Shown piece after piece: positions 33,432-43,872 of a stretch of DNA of 64,000 nt. The stretch is from Sphingobacterium sp. UBA5670. Lineage in GTDB: Bacteria; Bacteroidota; Bacteroidia; Sphingobacteriales; Sphingobacteriaceae. Below the pieces are notes generated by a model that was not told the origin of the DNA, did not search any database, and saw nothing but the letters and a program-made list of their open reading frames with translations. A program made the position numbers and the translations under genes. The stretch covers positions 220,527 to 284,526 of the forward strand of contig NZ_DIIM01000016.1 in assembly GCF_002420705.1 (NCBI RefSeq), read 5' to 3'. Position 1 is the first letter of the stretch, and every line of letters begins with the position of its first letter.

Positions 33432-36400
33432 ATGAAAAAGATAGTTTTATTTTTATCTGTGTTTCTAACTTCACTAATTGCATTAGGCCAACAGATCACG
33501 GGCACCGTACGTGATAAGAATGGTAAGCAATTAGCTGGAGTAACTGTGAGAAACACGAGTACTTCCAACAGTACACAGACCGATGATCAGGGGAATTTTA
33601 AGATTTCAGGTAAATCTGGAGAAGTCTTAGAGACGAGTTTTGTCGGTTATGAACGAGCACGTCAAACTATTCCTGCAACAGGTAAGATGTCCTTTGCACT
33701 GGTCGAAACATTAAGTATTCTTGACGAAGCCGTGGTAATCGGCTATCAAAGTACTTCGCGCAAAAAAGCTACAGCTGCGATATCAAGTATATCGGGCAAA
33801 GATCTGGAAAATCTTCCCGCTGCCAGCTTTGATATGCTGCTTCAGGGGCGATTGGCGGGCGTAAATGTTCAGAACTTTTCCGGTGCTCCGGGTGCATCAC
33901 CCACACTCGCTGTTCGAGGGACATCGGCAGTTAGTCTAAATTATTCCAATGATGATTATTACAATGTTATTAGTAATCCGCTCTATGTAATTGACGGAGT
34001 TCCTCAGCCTACGGAGCAATTTGTCGGCCCGAATACGGGGACAGGAACCAACTACCTTGCCGGGCTGAATCCAAATGACATAGAATCCGTAGATGTGCTT
34101 AGGGATGCTTCCGCGGCTGCTATTTATGGTTCAAGAGCAGCAAATGGGGTCATCATGATTACGACGAAAAAAGGCCGCAATGGTGATCCGCGTTTTATGC
34201 TGACCGGATATGGAGGTTTAACGCAACGGCCCGAACTGCGCGAAGTAACACTCGGAAGGACTGAGCGAGAACAAAAGATGACGATCCTCAAAAATCAGCT
34301 TTCTTCCAATGATTTTAGGAATCTGCCCTTTATGCTTACCGATTCATTGAATCCGGCATTTAATGGAAATACCGATTGGCAGGATCTTTTCTACCAAAAA
34401 GGAAAGATAAAGAGTGCGGATCTTTCCGTAAGCGGAGGGTCGGCGATTAGTTCTTATCGTTTTAGCGGTAATTATTACGATGAGGAAGGGATCATTAAAG
34501 CAACCGGATTTAAACGCTATACGGGAAGATTAAATCTATCAAGTAAGGCTATCAATGAGCGTTTAACGATCAATCCTATCGTTGCTTATTCGTATAATAA
34601 GAGAGCCCGGGGGAGTGGGAGTGATGTGAGTCCAATAGCTTTGAGTGCGGGGAGTATGCCTTCATCACTGTTTAATCTTTCCGATGCGAAAAAGGCTTAT
34701 CTTTTGGGTACATATGACAGTAGCCTCGATAATAATGAATCTTCTAATCTGAATACCAATCTAAATCTGATATTCAATATTGCGCCAGGATTGACTTTTA
34801 CTTCGCAGTCCGCCTATATTAAAGACATGGCCAATAGGGCTTATAATAGACCGTCGGCCTTGATGAGTGGTGCTGGTAATTATTCTTCAGCTTATTCTTA
34901 TGAAAATAGCCAAGTCCGGATATCAAACTTCTTAACCTATGTCAAACAGTTTGGAAAGCATTCCTTAAATGTATTGCTGGGTCAGGAAGCCGAAAAAAAT
35001 AAAATGCAAAATGTATCGGCGTGGGGAAGCCAAGGGGTGTCGGATCAAATTCAGGTGGTTACAGGCTTTCTGCAAAATAATATCGGTGCCAACTCTGATT
35101 TGCAAAAATGGTCACAGCTGTCTTATCTCGGTCGTTTTTCTTATGATTTTGATAGTAAATACCTGTTTTCGGGAGCTATTCGTGCAGATGGATCATCCCG
35201 CTTTGGAGAGAACAACAAATGGGGATATTTTCCGTCAGCTTCTGTTGGCTGGATTTTAACCGAAGAAGATTTTCTCAAAAATAACCCTACGCTAACCTTG
35301 CTTAAAATCAGAGGAAGCTATGGGTTGACCGGATCGCTACCATCAAGCAACTATCTGCAGTACAATCTTTATAATGTCAATAACGGAGGGTATCAGGGTA
35401 ATTCCGGAGCTACTTCTTATAATGGTCAGGTGGCTATAACACCAAACTTTGCGAATGGTGTTGCCCAAAAGAATCTTAGCTGGGAACGCAACAGGCAATG
35501 GAATCTAGGTGTAGATATGGAATTGTATAGAGGGAGATTTACAGCTATGGTGGATATATTTAATAAGGAAAATTATGACGGGCTATTTGATGTAATGCTC
35601 CCAGTGACTTCAGGCTATGATTATGCTAAAACAAATTCTGTCGGGATCCGCAATTCAGGTGTCGATATTCAATTATCAGCAGATGTTCTTCCGCGTAGCT
35701 CCGCATTAACCTGGCGGTCCAATTTAAATATTTCTTATGTCAGAAACCGGATCATGAACCTTCCAAACGGTGGTCGCGATATGGTTATGGATGGTGATCG
35801 ATTTGATAAATCCCATATCCTTTCAGTAGGTAGCCCAATCAACGCATTCTATCTCTATAAGACACTAGGTGTTTTCTCCACAATTGATGATATCCCTGTT
35901 AACCCTTATACTGGTGAACGTTATCGCAATTCCAATGGGACATTCAATCCGGGAGATTTTTATTTTGAAGATGTTGATGGGGATTATTTTGTAGACGTAT
36001 TTAACAGCGGTATAAATCCTGACAAAAGGGCAATTGGAGATCCCAATTTTAAGTGGACAGGAGGTTGGAATAATGTCTTTAATTATAAAGACTTCTCGCT
36101 TACTTTATTTTTTACCTATGGTTTTGGAAGAGATGTGCTAAATCTTTTTGAATCAGATCAATTTAATAACTCCGCTTCTGGAGATGCGGTGTCAAATTTC
36201 ACTTACTTCTCGATACGGGATTTAGATAAGCTGAATATTTGGAGGCAGCCAGGTGATAAAGCCGAATATGCTAAATATGATATAGGTACCTATCGTTACT
36301 ACTATACCTCTGCACAGACTTTCTTTTTAGAAAATGGTTCTTATATGCGTTTCAAGAACCTTATTTTTTCTTACAACCTTCCTGAGCGCATCAGCAAGAA

Positions 36401-36569
36401 ATGGAGTATTTCAAAAGTGAGATTCTTTGGTATAGTTGACAATGTAGCCCGTTGGCAAAAATCAAAAAAATTGCCTGATGCGGAGGCTGTAAACCCATAC
36501 GGAGAGTATAACGGTGGTGGTTATCCTATTCCAAGAAAATATACATTAGGATTTGAACTAACTTTTTAA
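33432..36569 (+). CDS. SusC/RagA TonB-dependent outer-membrane transporter
   Basis: 1045 residues. Signal peptide (ending LIALGQQ), carboxypeptidase-regulatory-like domain (ITGTVRDKNGKQLAGVTVRN), then a plug with the family block DILRDASAAAIYGSRAANGV-like (SVDVLRDASAAAIYGSRAAN) and a barrel ending in LTF. It imports oligosaccharides across the outer membrane together with the SusD partner encoded 4 bp downstream. No FecA-type signalling domain at the N-terminus. First gene of a four-gene unit. Confidence 0.95.
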   Translation: MKKIVLFLSVFLTSLIALGQQITGTVRDKNGKQLAGVTVRNTSTSNSTQTDDQGNFKISGKSGEVLETSFVGYERARQTIPATGKMSFALVETLSILDEAVVIGYQSTSRKKATAAISSISGKDLENLPAASFDMLLQGRLAGVNVQNFSGAPGASPTLAVRGTSAVSLNYSNDDYYNVISNPLYVIDGVPQPTEQFVGPNTGTGTNYLAGLNPNDIESVDVLRDASAAAIYGSRAANGVIMITTKKGRNGDPRFMLTGYGGLTQRPELREVTLGRTEREQKMTILKNQLSSNDFRNLPFMLTDSLNPAFNGNTDWQDLFYQKGKIKSADLSVSGGSAISSYRFSGNYYDEEGIIKATGFKRYTGRLNLSSKAINERLTINPIVAYSYNKRARGSGSDVSPIALSAGSMPSSLFNLSDAKKAYLLGTYDSSLDNNESSNLNTNLNLIFNIAPGLTFTSQSAYIKDMANRAYNRPSALMSGAGNYSSAYSYENSQVRISNFLTYVKQFGKHSLNVLLGQEAEKNKMQNVSAWGSQGVSDQIQVVTGFLQNNIGANSDLQKWSQLSYLGRFSYDFDSKYLFSGAIRADGSSRFGENNKWGYFPSASVGWILTEEDFLKNNPTLTLLKIRGSYGLTGSLPSSNYLQYNLYNVNNGGYQGNSGATSYNGQVAITPNFANGVAQKNLSWERNRQWNLGVDMELYRGRFTAMVDIFNKENYDGLFDVMLPVTSGYDYAKTNSVGIRNSGVDIQLSADVLPRSSALTWRSNLNISYVRNRIMNLPNGGRDMVMDGDRFDKSHILSVGSPINAFYLYKTLGVFSTIDDIPVNPYTGERYRNSNGTFNPGDFYFEDVDGDYFVDVFNSGINPDKRAIGDPNFKWTGGWNNVFNYKDFSLTLFFTYGFGRDVLNLFESDQFNNSASGDAVSNFTYFSIRDLDKLNIWRQPGDKAEYAKYDIGTYRYYYTSAQTFFLENGSYMRFKNLIFSYNLPERISKKWSISKVRFFGIVDNVARWQKSKKLPDAEAVNPYGEYNGGGYPIPRKYTLGFELTF

Positions 36570-36573
36570 GACG

Positions 36574-38187
36574 ATGAAAAGATTTATTTTAAACTATAAA
36601 CTAGCCGTGCTATTGATACTGGTTTTCTTGCTTGGATCCTGTAAAAAGTTTTTGGTAGAGGAACCTGTCAATTCAACCTTTTCTGGTGCATATTGGAAGA
36701 GCTCCGGTGATTTGAGAAGCGCTATGGCGGGTAACTATGCCTTGGTGCGGGATGTGATGAATTCGGGTAACTGGAATCCCAGTCCGCGGTATTTTATGTA
36801 TGGAGATGCTATAGCCAAGAATTATTTTACAATCCAATATAACGGTGACGGTCTTGAGGGAATTCAAGATGGAGATTTTACATTTCAATATAATGTCGAG
36901 AATTTTGGAGACTGGACCAAGTATTATAAAGCGATTACGATGAGTAATATCATTATTAATAGGGTTCCCAAAGTAACAGATGATCTTTTGACCGATGTGA
37001 CCAATCCGACGAAATTCAAAAATGAGATGCTTGGGGAGGCCTATTTTTTACGGGCATTCACTTATTTTATGATGCTACGAGTGTGGGGAGATGTACCCTT
37101 GGTAACAGAAGAATATGACGACCCTATTTCCGCTCCAGAATTAGCACGAAGTCCCCGGAAAGAGGTTATGGCACAGATCGAAAAGGATGCACTACAGGCG
37201 CATGAACTATTGCCTTGGCAATATTCACTTATGGGGAACGCGAAAGTTACGGCCAATAAAGGGGCAGTGAATGCACTATTGGCTCATTTCTACCTATGGA
37301 AGGCAACAATGAGCGATGTGAATTCAAATCAACCTGATCTTGAAATGGTAGACAAAGCAGATAAAGCTATTGATGAAATTCTAAGTAATGGTATGTATTC
37401 ATTGACGGATACATCTAATTATTATAAGACTTTTGAAGGACTTTCGGGTGAAGGGATTTTTGAAATTGCGATGAGTGAAAATACGCGCGAGGGAACCAAC
37501 CAACATATCGCCAATATGTTTTTGAGAACAGCACAACTAGCAACAACGGGAACAAATTCGAGGTGTTATGTCAATGCAGACTATCTTACGAATCATTTTT
37601 ACAAGATAGACCAGGTTTGGGATTGGTATTGGAATGCGAGTTTGCAACAATGGGAGTGGAAAGCGATGCCTTCGCAAGTCTTTGATGATAGTGATATTCG
37701 CTGTCGACGTAATTTTACCGATTTGAATAGTGATAAACCCACTTGTATAAAATATCAAAGTGTAGTCTATCGCAATCCCTCACAAAAGCAAGATCCCTAT
37801 ATAAGCAATAATTTGATTGTCTTTCGGTTAGCTGATATGCGGTTGTTGAAAGCTGAAATCGCGCTCTACAAAAATCAAGTATCCAAGGCTATAGATATCA
37901 TCAATGAATTTAGAAAGAGGAATGGTGCAGATGAGTCCGCATTGGTAGATAATACTTCGAGTAAAAACGATGTGATGTACGAGTATATCATTGAACGGGG
38001 AAAAGAGCTTTACCTCGAAGGGCATATTTTTTATGATCTATTGCGAACAAGACAATACAGCAATTTTGTTCCATGGCTTTCAGAATCCCGTTTTCGCCAG
38101 GAAGGATTCTACTGGCCAATTAATCCAGCCCTATTCAAAAATAATAACAAGCTGACACAGACCTCTTATTGGAGAGGAAAGGTGTAG
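36574..38187 (+). CDS. SusD/RagB glycan-binding lipoprotein
   Basis: 537 residues with lipobox LLGS-C followed by KKFLVEEP. The helical SusD scaffold is clear: EAYFLRAFTYFMMLRVWGDV, then the FRLADMRLLKAEIALYKNQ and IINEFRKRNGAD block and the C-terminal RGKELYLEGHIFYDLLRTR. It lies on the cell surface and forms the lid of the SusC transporter. Starts 4 bp after susC and is followed within 18 bp by the FAS1 lipoprotein. Confidence 0.95.
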   Translation: MKRFILNYKLAVLLILVFLLGSCKKFLVEEPVNSTFSGAYWKSSGDLRSAMAGNYALVRDVMNSGNWNPSPRYFMYGDAIAKNYFTIQYNGDGLEGIQDGDFTFQYNVENFGDWTKYYKAITMSNIIINRVPKVTDDLLTDVTNPTKFKNEMLGEAYFLRAFTYFMMLRVWGDVPLVTEEYDDPISAPELARSPRKEVMAQIEKDALQAHELLPWQYSLMGNAKVTANKGAVNALLAHFYLWKATMSDVNSNQPDLEMVDKADKAIDEILSNGMYSLTDTSNYYKTFEGLSGEGIFEIAMSENTREGTNQHIANMFLRTAQLATTGTNSRCYVNADYLTNHFYKIDQVWDWYWNASLQQWEWKAMPSQVFDDSDIRCRRNFTDLNSDKPTCIKYQSVVYRNPSQKQDPYISNNLIVFRLADMRLLKAEIALYKNQVSKAIDIINEFRKRNGADESALVDNTSSKNDVMYEYIIERGKELYLEGHIFYDLLRTRQYSNFVPWLSESRFRQEGFYWPINPALFKNNNKLTQTSYWRGKV

Positions 38188-38205
38188 GCACTAACTAATA
38201 GAATT

Positions 38206-38889
38206 ATGAAAAAGATAACAGGATTGTTTGCATCGCTATTGATCTTTCTTTTTGCTTGTAAGAAAGATAATTACAAAGTAGATGGAGGAAAGAGCGATGC
38301 ACAGGTGAATCAGACAACCTATGATTTTTTAAAGCAGCACGGTAGCTTTGATTCACTGGTTAAGATTATAGATCGTGCTGGTATTAAAGATATTGTCAAT
38401 TCGGATGTCACTTTTTTTGCTACTAGCGATTATGGGGTGCGGGATTATGTAGCCGCCAAAAAACAACAAAAGATTATTGAAGTAGGAAACGAAAACATCC
38501 AGTTTGGGATCAACAATATTCCTGTCAAGGAATTGCGTGATTCGATGATGATTTATCTATTCGATGGAAAGATTACTCGAGAGAATCTCAGTCCGGACAA
38601 TAAATATTTTGTAAGCAAGCTTGGCGCGATCCCAAATGTCAGGTTCAATATTAAGTTGCGCAGAACACGTGATTACAGCGATTATTTGGATTATGTAGAC
38701 TATCTCAATTTTACAAAGGTCATAGGGACTCTTGATGCTGAGGAACCGGATTATAATGCGATTCCCAAAGATCAGCTCGATAAATCCTACGACTGTCAAA
38801 CCTCGGGAATTATTACGACGACCGGTGTATTGCATGTATTGCAAAACACGCATCGTTTATTTTTTAACGCCGGAAAAATGGCTGACTAA
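38206..38889 (+). CDS. FAS1 (fasciclin) domain lipoprotein
   Basis: 227 residues; lipobox LFA-C followed by KKD. One fasciclin domain: TYDFLKQHGSFDSLVKIIDR, AGIKDIVNSDVTFFATSD, and the closing TTGVLHVLQNTHRLFF. Such proteins accompany many SusCD pairs and are thought to bind carbohydrate or matrix on the cell surface. Third gene of the operon, 18 bp after SusD. Confidence 0.87.
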   Translation: MKKITGLFASLLIFLFACKKDNYKVDGGKSDAQVNQTTYDFLKQHGSFDSLVKIIDRAGIKDIVNSDVTFFATSDYGVRDYVAAKKQQKIIEVGNENIQFGINNIPVKELRDSMMIYLFDGKITRENLSPDNKYFVSKLGAIPNVRFNIKLRRTRDYSDYLDYVDYLNFTKVIGTLDAEEPDYNAIPKDQLDKSYDCQTSGIITTTGVLHVLQNTHRLFFNAGKMAD

Positions 38890-38897
38890 AAACAGAT

Positions 38898-39887
38898 ATG
38901 AAAACGAATTTAAAAATTTTATATAGCCTGGTGTTTGTTTTTGCATTGACTTCTGGATGCAAAAAAATTGAAAACGGCTTTTTGAGTGAAGGTATCCGCT
39001 ATAAAGACAATACCATCTTTTGTAAACGTGGAATGTCGCTTACGATGTCTGACCGTATCAATACAGATGGTTCCACTCCACCATATACGTTTGAATTATT
39101 AAATTTACAGGACGAAGCAACGGGTCAGCCTGCACCGGATGTTTTTTTTAAAGAATTTGACATCCTAACTTTTAAACCTGGTTTAGTTTTCAATGCCGAG
39201 ACTGATACAACGGTTGAACTGTTAAATAAAAAGAGAGAAACGGTAAAGAAAACGCCCATGGAATTCAATACCGTAAGTGGACAGCTGGTTTTTAATCGGG
39301 CGTCCGCCAATCTGCCTTTAGGCCGTTTCAATTTCGATGTCAAAATGACGAATCCAAGAGGAGAGCGGATATTTCCTAAATTGGCTACTATTGAAATTGT
39401 AGAACCTACGATTGATGATATGTTTAAAGTAACCTATCAAGCAGCTTCCGGATCAACTGCTGCCGAGGTTTTTACGGGAATCACCGCTCCGAAAGTTACC
39501 TGTACAAAGATCTCGAATGATGGCGCACGTGTTATTTTAAAGATTGTAGATAAAAATGGGAATGCTTTTAATCCTAAAAATGGGGAGGTAATCAAAAGAG
39601 GCGACCGTCCAATGTTTGAATCACATGTGAAGTTTAACCCTGTACAGGTTACAGACAATTCAATGATCTGTGATTTTGAAGTTGCGCCATTTCCATTGGC
39701 CAAATTAATCGGAAAAGATGGAACAGATTGGGGATTTCTCAATTATTACCGTATTCCAATGAAGTATGCCCAAATAGACGGATTGACCGCTAGTAACGTA
39801 AACCCTGTTTTTGGATTCCAAATTTTGATGGAAGGTACTTATGAAGTTAGTGTACAATTGCCAAGTGTAACGCGTATTACGCAATAA
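38898..39887 (+). CDS. DUF5007-like surface lipoprotein of the SusCD operon
   Basis: 329 residues, lipobox TSG-C followed by KKIENGFLSEGIRYKDN. Repeated beta domains (PLGRFNFDVKMTNPRGERIF) and the N-terminal pattern agree with the DUF5007 family found with SusCD/FAS1 genes, as far as I can tell from memory. The first domain would sit next to the lipid and the last would reach out to ligand, as in SusE/F-type proteins. Last gene of the operon, 8 bp after FAS1 and followed directly by a terminator. Confidence 0.75.
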   Translation: MKTNLKILYSLVFVFALTSGCKKIENGFLSEGIRYKDNTIFCKRGMSLTMSDRINTDGSTPPYTFELLNLQDEATGQPAPDVFFKEFDILTFKPGLVFNAETDTTVELLNKKRETVKKTPMEFNTVSGQLVFNRASANLPLGRFNFDVKMTNPRGERIFPKLATIEIVEPTIDDMFKVTYQAASGSTAAEVFTGITAPKVTCTKISNDGARVILKIVDKNGNAFNPKNGEVIKRGDRPMFESHVKFNPVQVTDNSMICDFEVAPFPLAKLIGKDGTDWGFLNYYRIPMKYAQIDGLTASNVNPVFGFQILMEGTYEVSVQLPSVTRITQ

Positions 39888-39920
39888 AAATAAGGGGAGT
39901 CCAATATACTCCCCTTATTT
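39888..39920 (+). terminator. Terminator of the SusCD/FAS1/DUF5007 operon
   Basis: AAATAAGGGGAGT (39888-39900) and ACTCCCCTTATTT (39908-39920) form a perfect 13-bp stem with a 7-nt loop starting at the stop codon of the last gene. The stem ends in TTATTT. Confidence 0.85.
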
Positions 39921-40073
39921 CTACTAAACCCTTGCGTGTTGTAATGCAAAAATTAACCAATAATGGGCAAATTTTGATATTTTAATTGATGTTTGATTGA
40001 CATGTATCAATATGTTGTGCCGGTTGTTTATATTTAGTAAACCAATGTTGAGTAACCTAGATACTAACATACT

Positions 40074-40979
40074 ATGAAAACGTTACAGTTTAACATTCCT
40101 GTGATACAGGGGCAGAGCATAACTGTTCAGGAGGATATATCGGAATCTTTTTACCCGCATCTACATCGGCATCAAGAAGCTCAATTGATGTGGATTACAA
40201 AAGGAAAAGGAGTATTGCTTGTGGATGAAACCCTGCATCCATTTAAGGAAAACGATATCTTTTTTATCGGTGCACATCAAGCGCATGTTTTTAAATCTAT
40301 TTCCGAAGATAAGGCTGGTGATGCCGCCAGTTCGATTTCTATCTTTTTTGATCCGGGAGGGAGACTGAAACAGCTTTTTATGTTGGGTGAATTCCAATCA
40401 TTGGAGCAATTTCTTCGGCAGGATTCTAAGGGCTTTAAGATTCCTGAGGTGGATTTTGAAGTAGTGTCCAAGCGAGTTATGTTATTAAAACAATCGGAAA
40501 AAATAGAAAAAATGATGCATTTTTTCTATTTGCTCAGGACACTGTCTCAAATTTCAAAAAAGACAGATCCACTTTGTCCCGAATATATGGAGTCTGCTGT
40601 TTGCACAATTGGAAAAAATAAACGTATTGAAGAGGTTTGTCATTATATCAATACACATTTTAGACATGGACTTACATTAGAAAGCGTAGCAGAGAGAGCA
40701 CATCTGTCTCCACAGGCATTTTGCCGTTATTTTAAAAAACATTGCGGGATGACCTTAGTTGGTTATCTTAACCGAATACGGATTAATGAGGTTTGCCATC
40801 AATTTGGAAGAGATCACCTACACCTGGAAAATATCTCATTTATTGCTTATAACTGCGGTTTCAATAGTATTACCAATTTTAATCGCGTATTTAAACAGAT
40901 TATTGGTTGCACACCGAAAGAATATATTTTACGCTATGATCAGCGTTATACTGAAAATTCAATTGTTTCATATGTTTAG
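40074..40979 (+). CDS. AraC family regulator with cupin sensor domain
   Basis: 301 residues. The N-terminal cupin (FYPHLHRHQEAQLMWITKGK, then LFVGAH-like DIFFIGAHQAHVFKS) would bind a sugar effector. C-terminal HTHs: LESVAERAHLSPQAFCRYFK and ISFIAYNCGFNSITNFNRVF. It stands between the SusCD operon and the convergent GH78 rhamnosidase, so it probably controls both in response to a rhamnose-containing glycan; the effector is inference. Confidence 0.9.
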   Translation: MKTLQFNIPVIQGQSITVQEDISESFYPHLHRHQEAQLMWITKGKGVLLVDETLHPFKENDIFFIGAHQAHVFKSISEDKAGDAASSISIFFDPGGRLKQLFMLGEFQSLEQFLRQDSKGFKIPEVDFEVVSKRVMLLKQSEKIEKMMHFFYLLRTLSQISKKTDPLCPEYMESAVCTIGKNKRIEEVCHYINTHFRHGLTLESVAERAHLSPQAFCRYFKKHCGMTLVGYLNRIRINEVCHQFGRDHLHLENISFIAYNCGFNSITNFNRVFKQIIGCTPKEYILRYDQRYTENSIVSYV

Positions 40980-40984
40980 TTTAA

Positions 40985-41009
40985 GGCCACGTCATATGAC
41001 GTGGCTTTT
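40985..41009. terminator. Bidirectional terminator between AraC and GH78 genes
   Basis: GCCACGTCATATGACGTGGC (40986-41005) is a perfect 20-bp palindrome followed by TTTT and preceded by TTTAAG, placed between two convergent stop codons 34 bp apart. Confidence 0.8.
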
Positions 41010-41013
41010 ATGA

Positions 41014-43662
41014 TTACTTGATGCTGCTTTCAAAATGATAGGTTCCGGAACCTATCTCATAGCTGGAACCGGCAAGCACAATTTTTGCCCTTGTATTGGC
41101 AGGGATGGTGACATCCAACTTCAGTAGGTTATTTTCTAGCGCCCAAGCCGATTTCACGGTGCCATATAGCGTCTCCAGTTCTGCCGAGGCTCTCGTTAAT
41201 TTACCTCCTGGTTTTGGGGCTATAACGATAGTTCTGTAACCTGGATCGGCAGCTACGGAGTTAATTCCTGCTATTGTTCGGTACATCCAGTCACCAATGG
41301 CACCATAGGCGTAATGATTATAGGAGTTCATGTCTGGAGTTTGAAACGAACCATCGGGTTTAATACCGTCCCACCGTTCCCAGATGGTGGTAGCACCCAT
41401 TTTTACAGGATAGAGCCATGACGGGTAACTCTCCTGCATCAACAGGTCGTAGGCAACGTCGTTATATCCAAATCGTGTCAGGACATGGCATATATAGGGA
41501 GTGCCTAAGAATCCGGTGGTAAGGTGGTTGCCATAGTCACGGATGTTGGCAACAAGGCGATCAGCACATGCAGCCCGGAGTTCTTCGGGAAGCATATCAA
41601 ATTGTAGCGCTAATACATAAGCTGTCTGTGTACTGGATACCAATCGGCCGGTTGCGGTCATATACTCCTTTGCAAAAGCTGCTTTGATGTCAGTGAGTAA
41701 TGCCCTGTACTTCGCAGCGTCCTCTTTTTTGCCTAGAACCTCTGCTGCGTTAATCAGTAGTTGTGTCGAGTGGGCATAAAAGGTCTGTGCGATGAGATAT
41801 TTATCTGTCACAGCAGCTCTTCCATCATTATCGTCATTCGGACGGTAGAAAAGCCAGTCCCCAAAATGAAAACCTGAATTCCAAAGATTGTTTTTCGCTA
41901 CAGAACGAATATAATTCACCCATTTTTGCATACTTTCATATTGTGTTTCCAGTACACTGCGATCTCCGTAAGCGACATACATATCCCAAGGAATGATTGT
42001 GGATACGTCGGCCCAACCGGCTGATGCACCGTCGTTGGCCCCGAGAACATTCGGTATGACGTGAGGAATGAGTCCGCTGGGCTGTTGATCCGCCTTCACA
42101 TCTCTTAGCCATTTACTAAAGAACCCTGCGACATCCATATTGTAAGCCGCCGTATTGGCAAAAGCTTGCGCATCGCCTGTCCAGCCTAAACGCTCATCGC
42201 GTTGTGGACAGTCGGTAGGAACATCCAAAAAATTTCCTTTTTGTCCCCATAGAATATTGTGCTGCAATTGGTTGATCAGGGTATTGGAAGTTGCAAATTT
42301 GCCCGTTGTCTGCATATCTGAATAGAGGGCAACAGCCGTTATGTTATCGACGTTTAATTCTCCTGGATAGCCCTCGACTTTCACATATCTAAAGCCCTGA
42401 AAAGTAAAATGCGGTTCAAATATTTGTTCGGCTCCTCCTTTTAAAATATAACTGTTTTGGGCCTTGGCTGACCGCAGGTTTTCTGTATAGAAATTGCCTT
42501 CCTTTGTAAGTACTTCAGCATGACTTAGTGTAATCTTTGTCCCGGCAGGACCTTGCGATTTCAACGTAGCCCAGCCTACCAAATTTTGGCCAAAATCGAC
42601 AACAGTATCTCCATTTGGTGTTTTGAAAACCCGAAGGGCTTTAAACTGCTCGTGTTTCTTTACAGGAGGACCGCTCATAGCGATAAGTTTTTCTGTTCCT
42701 TTGTTCATTAAACCCACCGACGTCCATTTGTTGTCTTCTTTAAATCCAGCAGTATCCCAACCAGCGATTTCCATTCTTGCGTCATAGTGCTCCCCATCGT
42801 AAACGTCCGAAGCCATAATCGGCCCATAGGTGTATTTCCAGCTTTCATCCGTCTTTATCGTTTCCTTTGTACCATCTGTATACTCGACTTCAAGTTGCAA
42901 AAGCAGTGCACGTGTATCGCCATAAAAATTATGTTGGTTTCCAAATCCAATACGACCTTTATACCAACCATTGCCAAGACTAGCACCAATTACATTGGAA
43001 CCAACTGTCAGAAATGAGGTAACATCGTAAACTTGGTATTGCAGCTGGTTTTTGTAACTGGTCCATCCCGGAGCAAAGTAGGTGTCACTTATACGGAGCC
43101 CATTGAGTTTGGCTTCATATAGCCCTTTTGCCGTAATATAAGCCATGGCAGACTTTATCTTTTTTTTCAGTGTAAATTCTTTTCTGAAAATTGGACTACG
43201 GGCCGAAGTATCCTTTCCGGAAACGGTGATCCATTGTGCGTGCCAGTCAGCCGCAGCCATTCCCATTTGGAAGAATCCAATCGTCGACCACGCTGATCTG
43301 TTCCCATGATTATCTTTCACCCGGACTTGCCAGAAATATTTTTTCTTTGACTGCAAAGGAGATCCGGCGTAATTAATCCATATAGATTGGTCGGTGACAG
43401 TGTGGTTTTTCCAAACTAGATCTTTTCCCTTATTTAATGAGGTTTTATCGGTTCCGACCCGGATTTCATATTCAGATTGTTGTGTGTTTTTTTCGGTAGA
43501 AGTTATTTTCCAGCTCAATCTCGGAGTTGCGGTTTCAATGGCTAATGGATCTTTTAAATGTTCTACCTTAAGGTCAATTACGCCGAGTTTCTGGGCGAAG
43601 GCTGAGAGATTCAGTATGATCAGAAATCCTAATATTCCTGATTTTTGGAGCACAGTTTTCAT
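41014..43662 (-). CDS. GH78 alpha-L-rhamnosidase
   Basis: 882 residues with signal peptide (LSAFAQK). Domain order is that of GH78: Fn3-like N-domain (ATPRLSWKITS), jelly-roll Bac_rhamnosid_N (WTSYKNQLQYQVYDVTSFL), a second beta domain (VVDFGQNLVGWATL), the (alpha/alpha)6 catalytic domain with TDCPQRDERLGWTGDAQAF, where the family acidic catalytic residues lie, and a C-terminal beta domain. It releases terminal L-rhamnose from glycans or glycosides in the periplasm or at the surface. Convergent with the AraC regulator, it defines the adjacent SusCD locus as probably rhamnose-directed. Confidence 0.94.
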   Translation of the reverse strand: MKTVLQKSGILGFLIILNLSAFAQKLGVIDLKVEHLKDPLAIETATPRLSWKITSTEKNTQQSEYEIRVGTDKTSLNKGKDLVWKNHTVTDQSIWINYAGSPLQSKKKYFWQVRVKDNHGNRSAWSTIGFFQMGMAAADWHAQWITVSGKDTSARSPIFRKEFTLKKKIKSAMAYITAKGLYEAKLNGLRISDTYFAPGWTSYKNQLQYQVYDVTSFLTVGSNVIGASLGNGWYKGRIGFGNQHNFYGDTRALLLQLEVEYTDGTKETIKTDESWKYTYGPIMASDVYDGEHYDARMEIAGWDTAGFKEDNKWTSVGLMNKGTEKLIAMSGPPVKKHEQFKALRVFKTPNGDTVVDFGQNLVGWATLKSQGPAGTKITLSHAEVLTKEGNFYTENLRSAKAQNSYILKGGAEQIFEPHFTFQGFRYVKVEGYPGELNVDNITAVALYSDMQTTGKFATSNTLINQLQHNILWGQKGNFLDVPTDCPQRDERLGWTGDAQAFANTAAYNMDVAGFFSKWLRDVKADQQPSGLIPHVIPNVLGANDGASAGWADVSTIIPWDMYVAYGDRSVLETQYESMQKWVNYIRSVAKNNLWNSGFHFGDWLFYRPNDDNDGRAAVTDKYLIAQTFYAHSTQLLINAAEVLGKKEDAAKYRALLTDIKAAFAKEYMTATGRLVSSTQTAYVLALQFDMLPEELRAACADRLVANIRDYGNHLTTGFLGTPYICHVLTRFGYNDVAYDLLMQESYPSWLYPVKMGATTIWERWDGIKPDGSFQTPDMNSYNHYAYGAIGDWMYRTIAGINSVAADPGYRTIVIAPKPGGKLTRASAELETLYGTVKSAWALENNLLKLDVTIPANTRAKIVLAGSSYEIGSGTYHFESSIK

Positions 43663-43872
43663 GGATGGTTTAAGATTTGATTAGTAATCTGTTGTTTGGA
43701 ATATAAGAGTTAATATAGCTATTATCTGTAATAAATCCGAAGTATCCGTCATGTACTGTCCTGATCAAAAGCTAAAAACTTGTCTTATGCTAAGATCAAA
43801 TGGAAAATGTATCTATAAATTCGTGAATCATAAGGGGAAGCGAGGCCATTATGTCATATTCAAAGAAAATAG

